5,337 nucleotides of DNA from Mucilaginibacter sp. (GTDB lineage Bacteria; Bacteroidota; Bacteroidia; Sphingobacteriales; Sphingobacteriaceae): positions 1 to 5,337 of the forward strand of contig JACMRC010000272.1 of assembly GCA_014376655.1 (NCBI GenBank), given 5' to 3'. Below the pieces are notes generated by a model. The model saw only the letters and a list, made by a program, of their open reading frames with translations. It made no database searches and was not told where the DNA came from. The translations under genes were made by a program, and so were the position numbers. Positions 4,973 to 5,337 of the stretch are shown piece by piece (the stretch's first letter is position 1; each line of letters begins with the position of its first letter).

Positions 4973-5337
4973 AATGTCTGTATATCCCTGCTGGCAGCCT
5001 GCTCGGCCTCTATTCGTAGATCCTTGGGCGACACACCATTTTCGTCATAAATAACTATGGTGTTAGCACCCGGCTTTAACCAGCACTCCGGAATATACAT
5101 TCCGTTTATTTTTATTTTTTCGGGATACACTCCCAAATTATGCCCATTAACCCATACCGAGCCGTAACTTAAGCTTGTAGTATTAACGCGCCATATAGCA
5201 TAAGATTGTTTTGAAGCCGGAAGGTTTAATGTTGCGCGATAAAAAACAGGGCTGTTATAAGGTGGTTGCTTAACCCAAAGCGACCCGAAGCCTTTCTTTA
5301 ATGGAACCTGAGCATACTTTTGATTTAAGTTAGACAA
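4963..5337 (-). CDS. GH35-like beta-galactosidase, C-terminal fragment (gene runs off the window)
   Basis: Only the last 124-125 codons are present; the 5' part lies beyond the right edge. The fragment resembles the C-terminal jelly-roll (galactose-binding-like) region of GH35 beta-galactosidases, which are usually 600 residues or longer. Blocks seen, counted from the first codon in the window, are VFYRATLNLP (31-40), GSVWVNGHNLGVYPEKI (59-75), MYIPECWLKPGANTIVIYDE (80-99) and EQAAS near the end. The aromatic/Asn-Gly-His-Asn-Leu-Gly stretch and the IPECWLKPGANT stretch are the strongest family signals. The full enzyme would release terminal beta-galactose from oligosaccharides, probably outside the cytoplasm, but the catalytic barrel and any signal peptide cannot be seen here. 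The first codon, TTG, should be read as an internal Leu and not as a start. Another glycosidase family sharing this C-terminal module remains possible. Confidence 0.8.
   Translation of the reverse strand: MSNLNQKYAQVPLKKGFGSLWVKQPPYNSPVFYRATLNLPASKQSYAIWRVNTTSLSYGSVWVNGHNLGVYPEKIKINGMYIPECWLKPGANTIVIYDENGVSPKDLRIEAEQAASRDIQTLQF

Noticed and set aside
5335..5337. TTG at the right edge as the true start of the GH35-like gene
   Set aside because: The fragment begins in the middle of a C-terminal domain, and the family is several times longer, so the TTG is an internal Leu codon at a window edge.

Overview
The window looks like chromosomal DNA from a member of the Bacteroidota, most likely the Sphingobacteriaceae (Mucilaginibacter/Pedobacter type). 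Four things point there: the multidomain PQQ dehydrogenase-PKD-cytochrome c-CBM protein, the lack of clear Shine-Dalgarno sites, AT-rich leaders with TAnnTTTG-type -7 boxes, and an intergenic inverted repeat with a GTCATTTCGA...GAGAAATCT core. This assignment is inferred from sequence features; no 16S or other marker gene is present.

Layout. (1) 88-2823 (+) encodes a 911-residue exported modular oxidoreductase: a glucose/sorbosone-dehydrogenase-type beta-propeller, a PKD domain, a class I cytochrome c and a C-terminal CBM6-like domain. (2) 2824-3049 is non-coding. It holds a perfect 28-nt palindromic bidirectional terminator and a REP-like nested inverted repeat. (3) 3050-3400 (-) encodes a small secreted beta-rich protein. 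(4) 3401-3501 is a divergent promoter region. (5) 3502-4398 (+) encodes a Tat-exported TIM-barrel protein of the hydroxypyruvate isomerase / sugar isomerase-epimerase family. (6) 4421-4455 is a strong terminator between convergent genes. (7) 4473-4880 (-) encodes a second small secreted protein that is a paralog of the one in (3). (8) 4963-5337 (-) is the 3' end of a gene whose product resembles the C-terminal galactose-binding region of GH35 beta-galactosidases. It runs off the right edge.

How it fits together. Every complete gene product carries an export signal (Sec or Tat), and three of the five relate to carbohydrates: sugar/aldose oxidation with electrons passed to an attached heme, sugar isomerisation or epimerisation, and galactoside hydrolysis. 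The genes are mostly separate transcription units bounded by hairpins, so this is a functional neighbourhood and not a single operon. I see no SusC/SusD pair, phage, insertion sequence, CRISPR array, tRNA or rRNA. The most noteworthy points are a vicinal Cys-Cys pair beside the predicted catalytic His of the PQQ domain, the two small paralogs on either side of the Tat isomerase, and the nested repeat. I do not see convincing evidence of a wholly new system.
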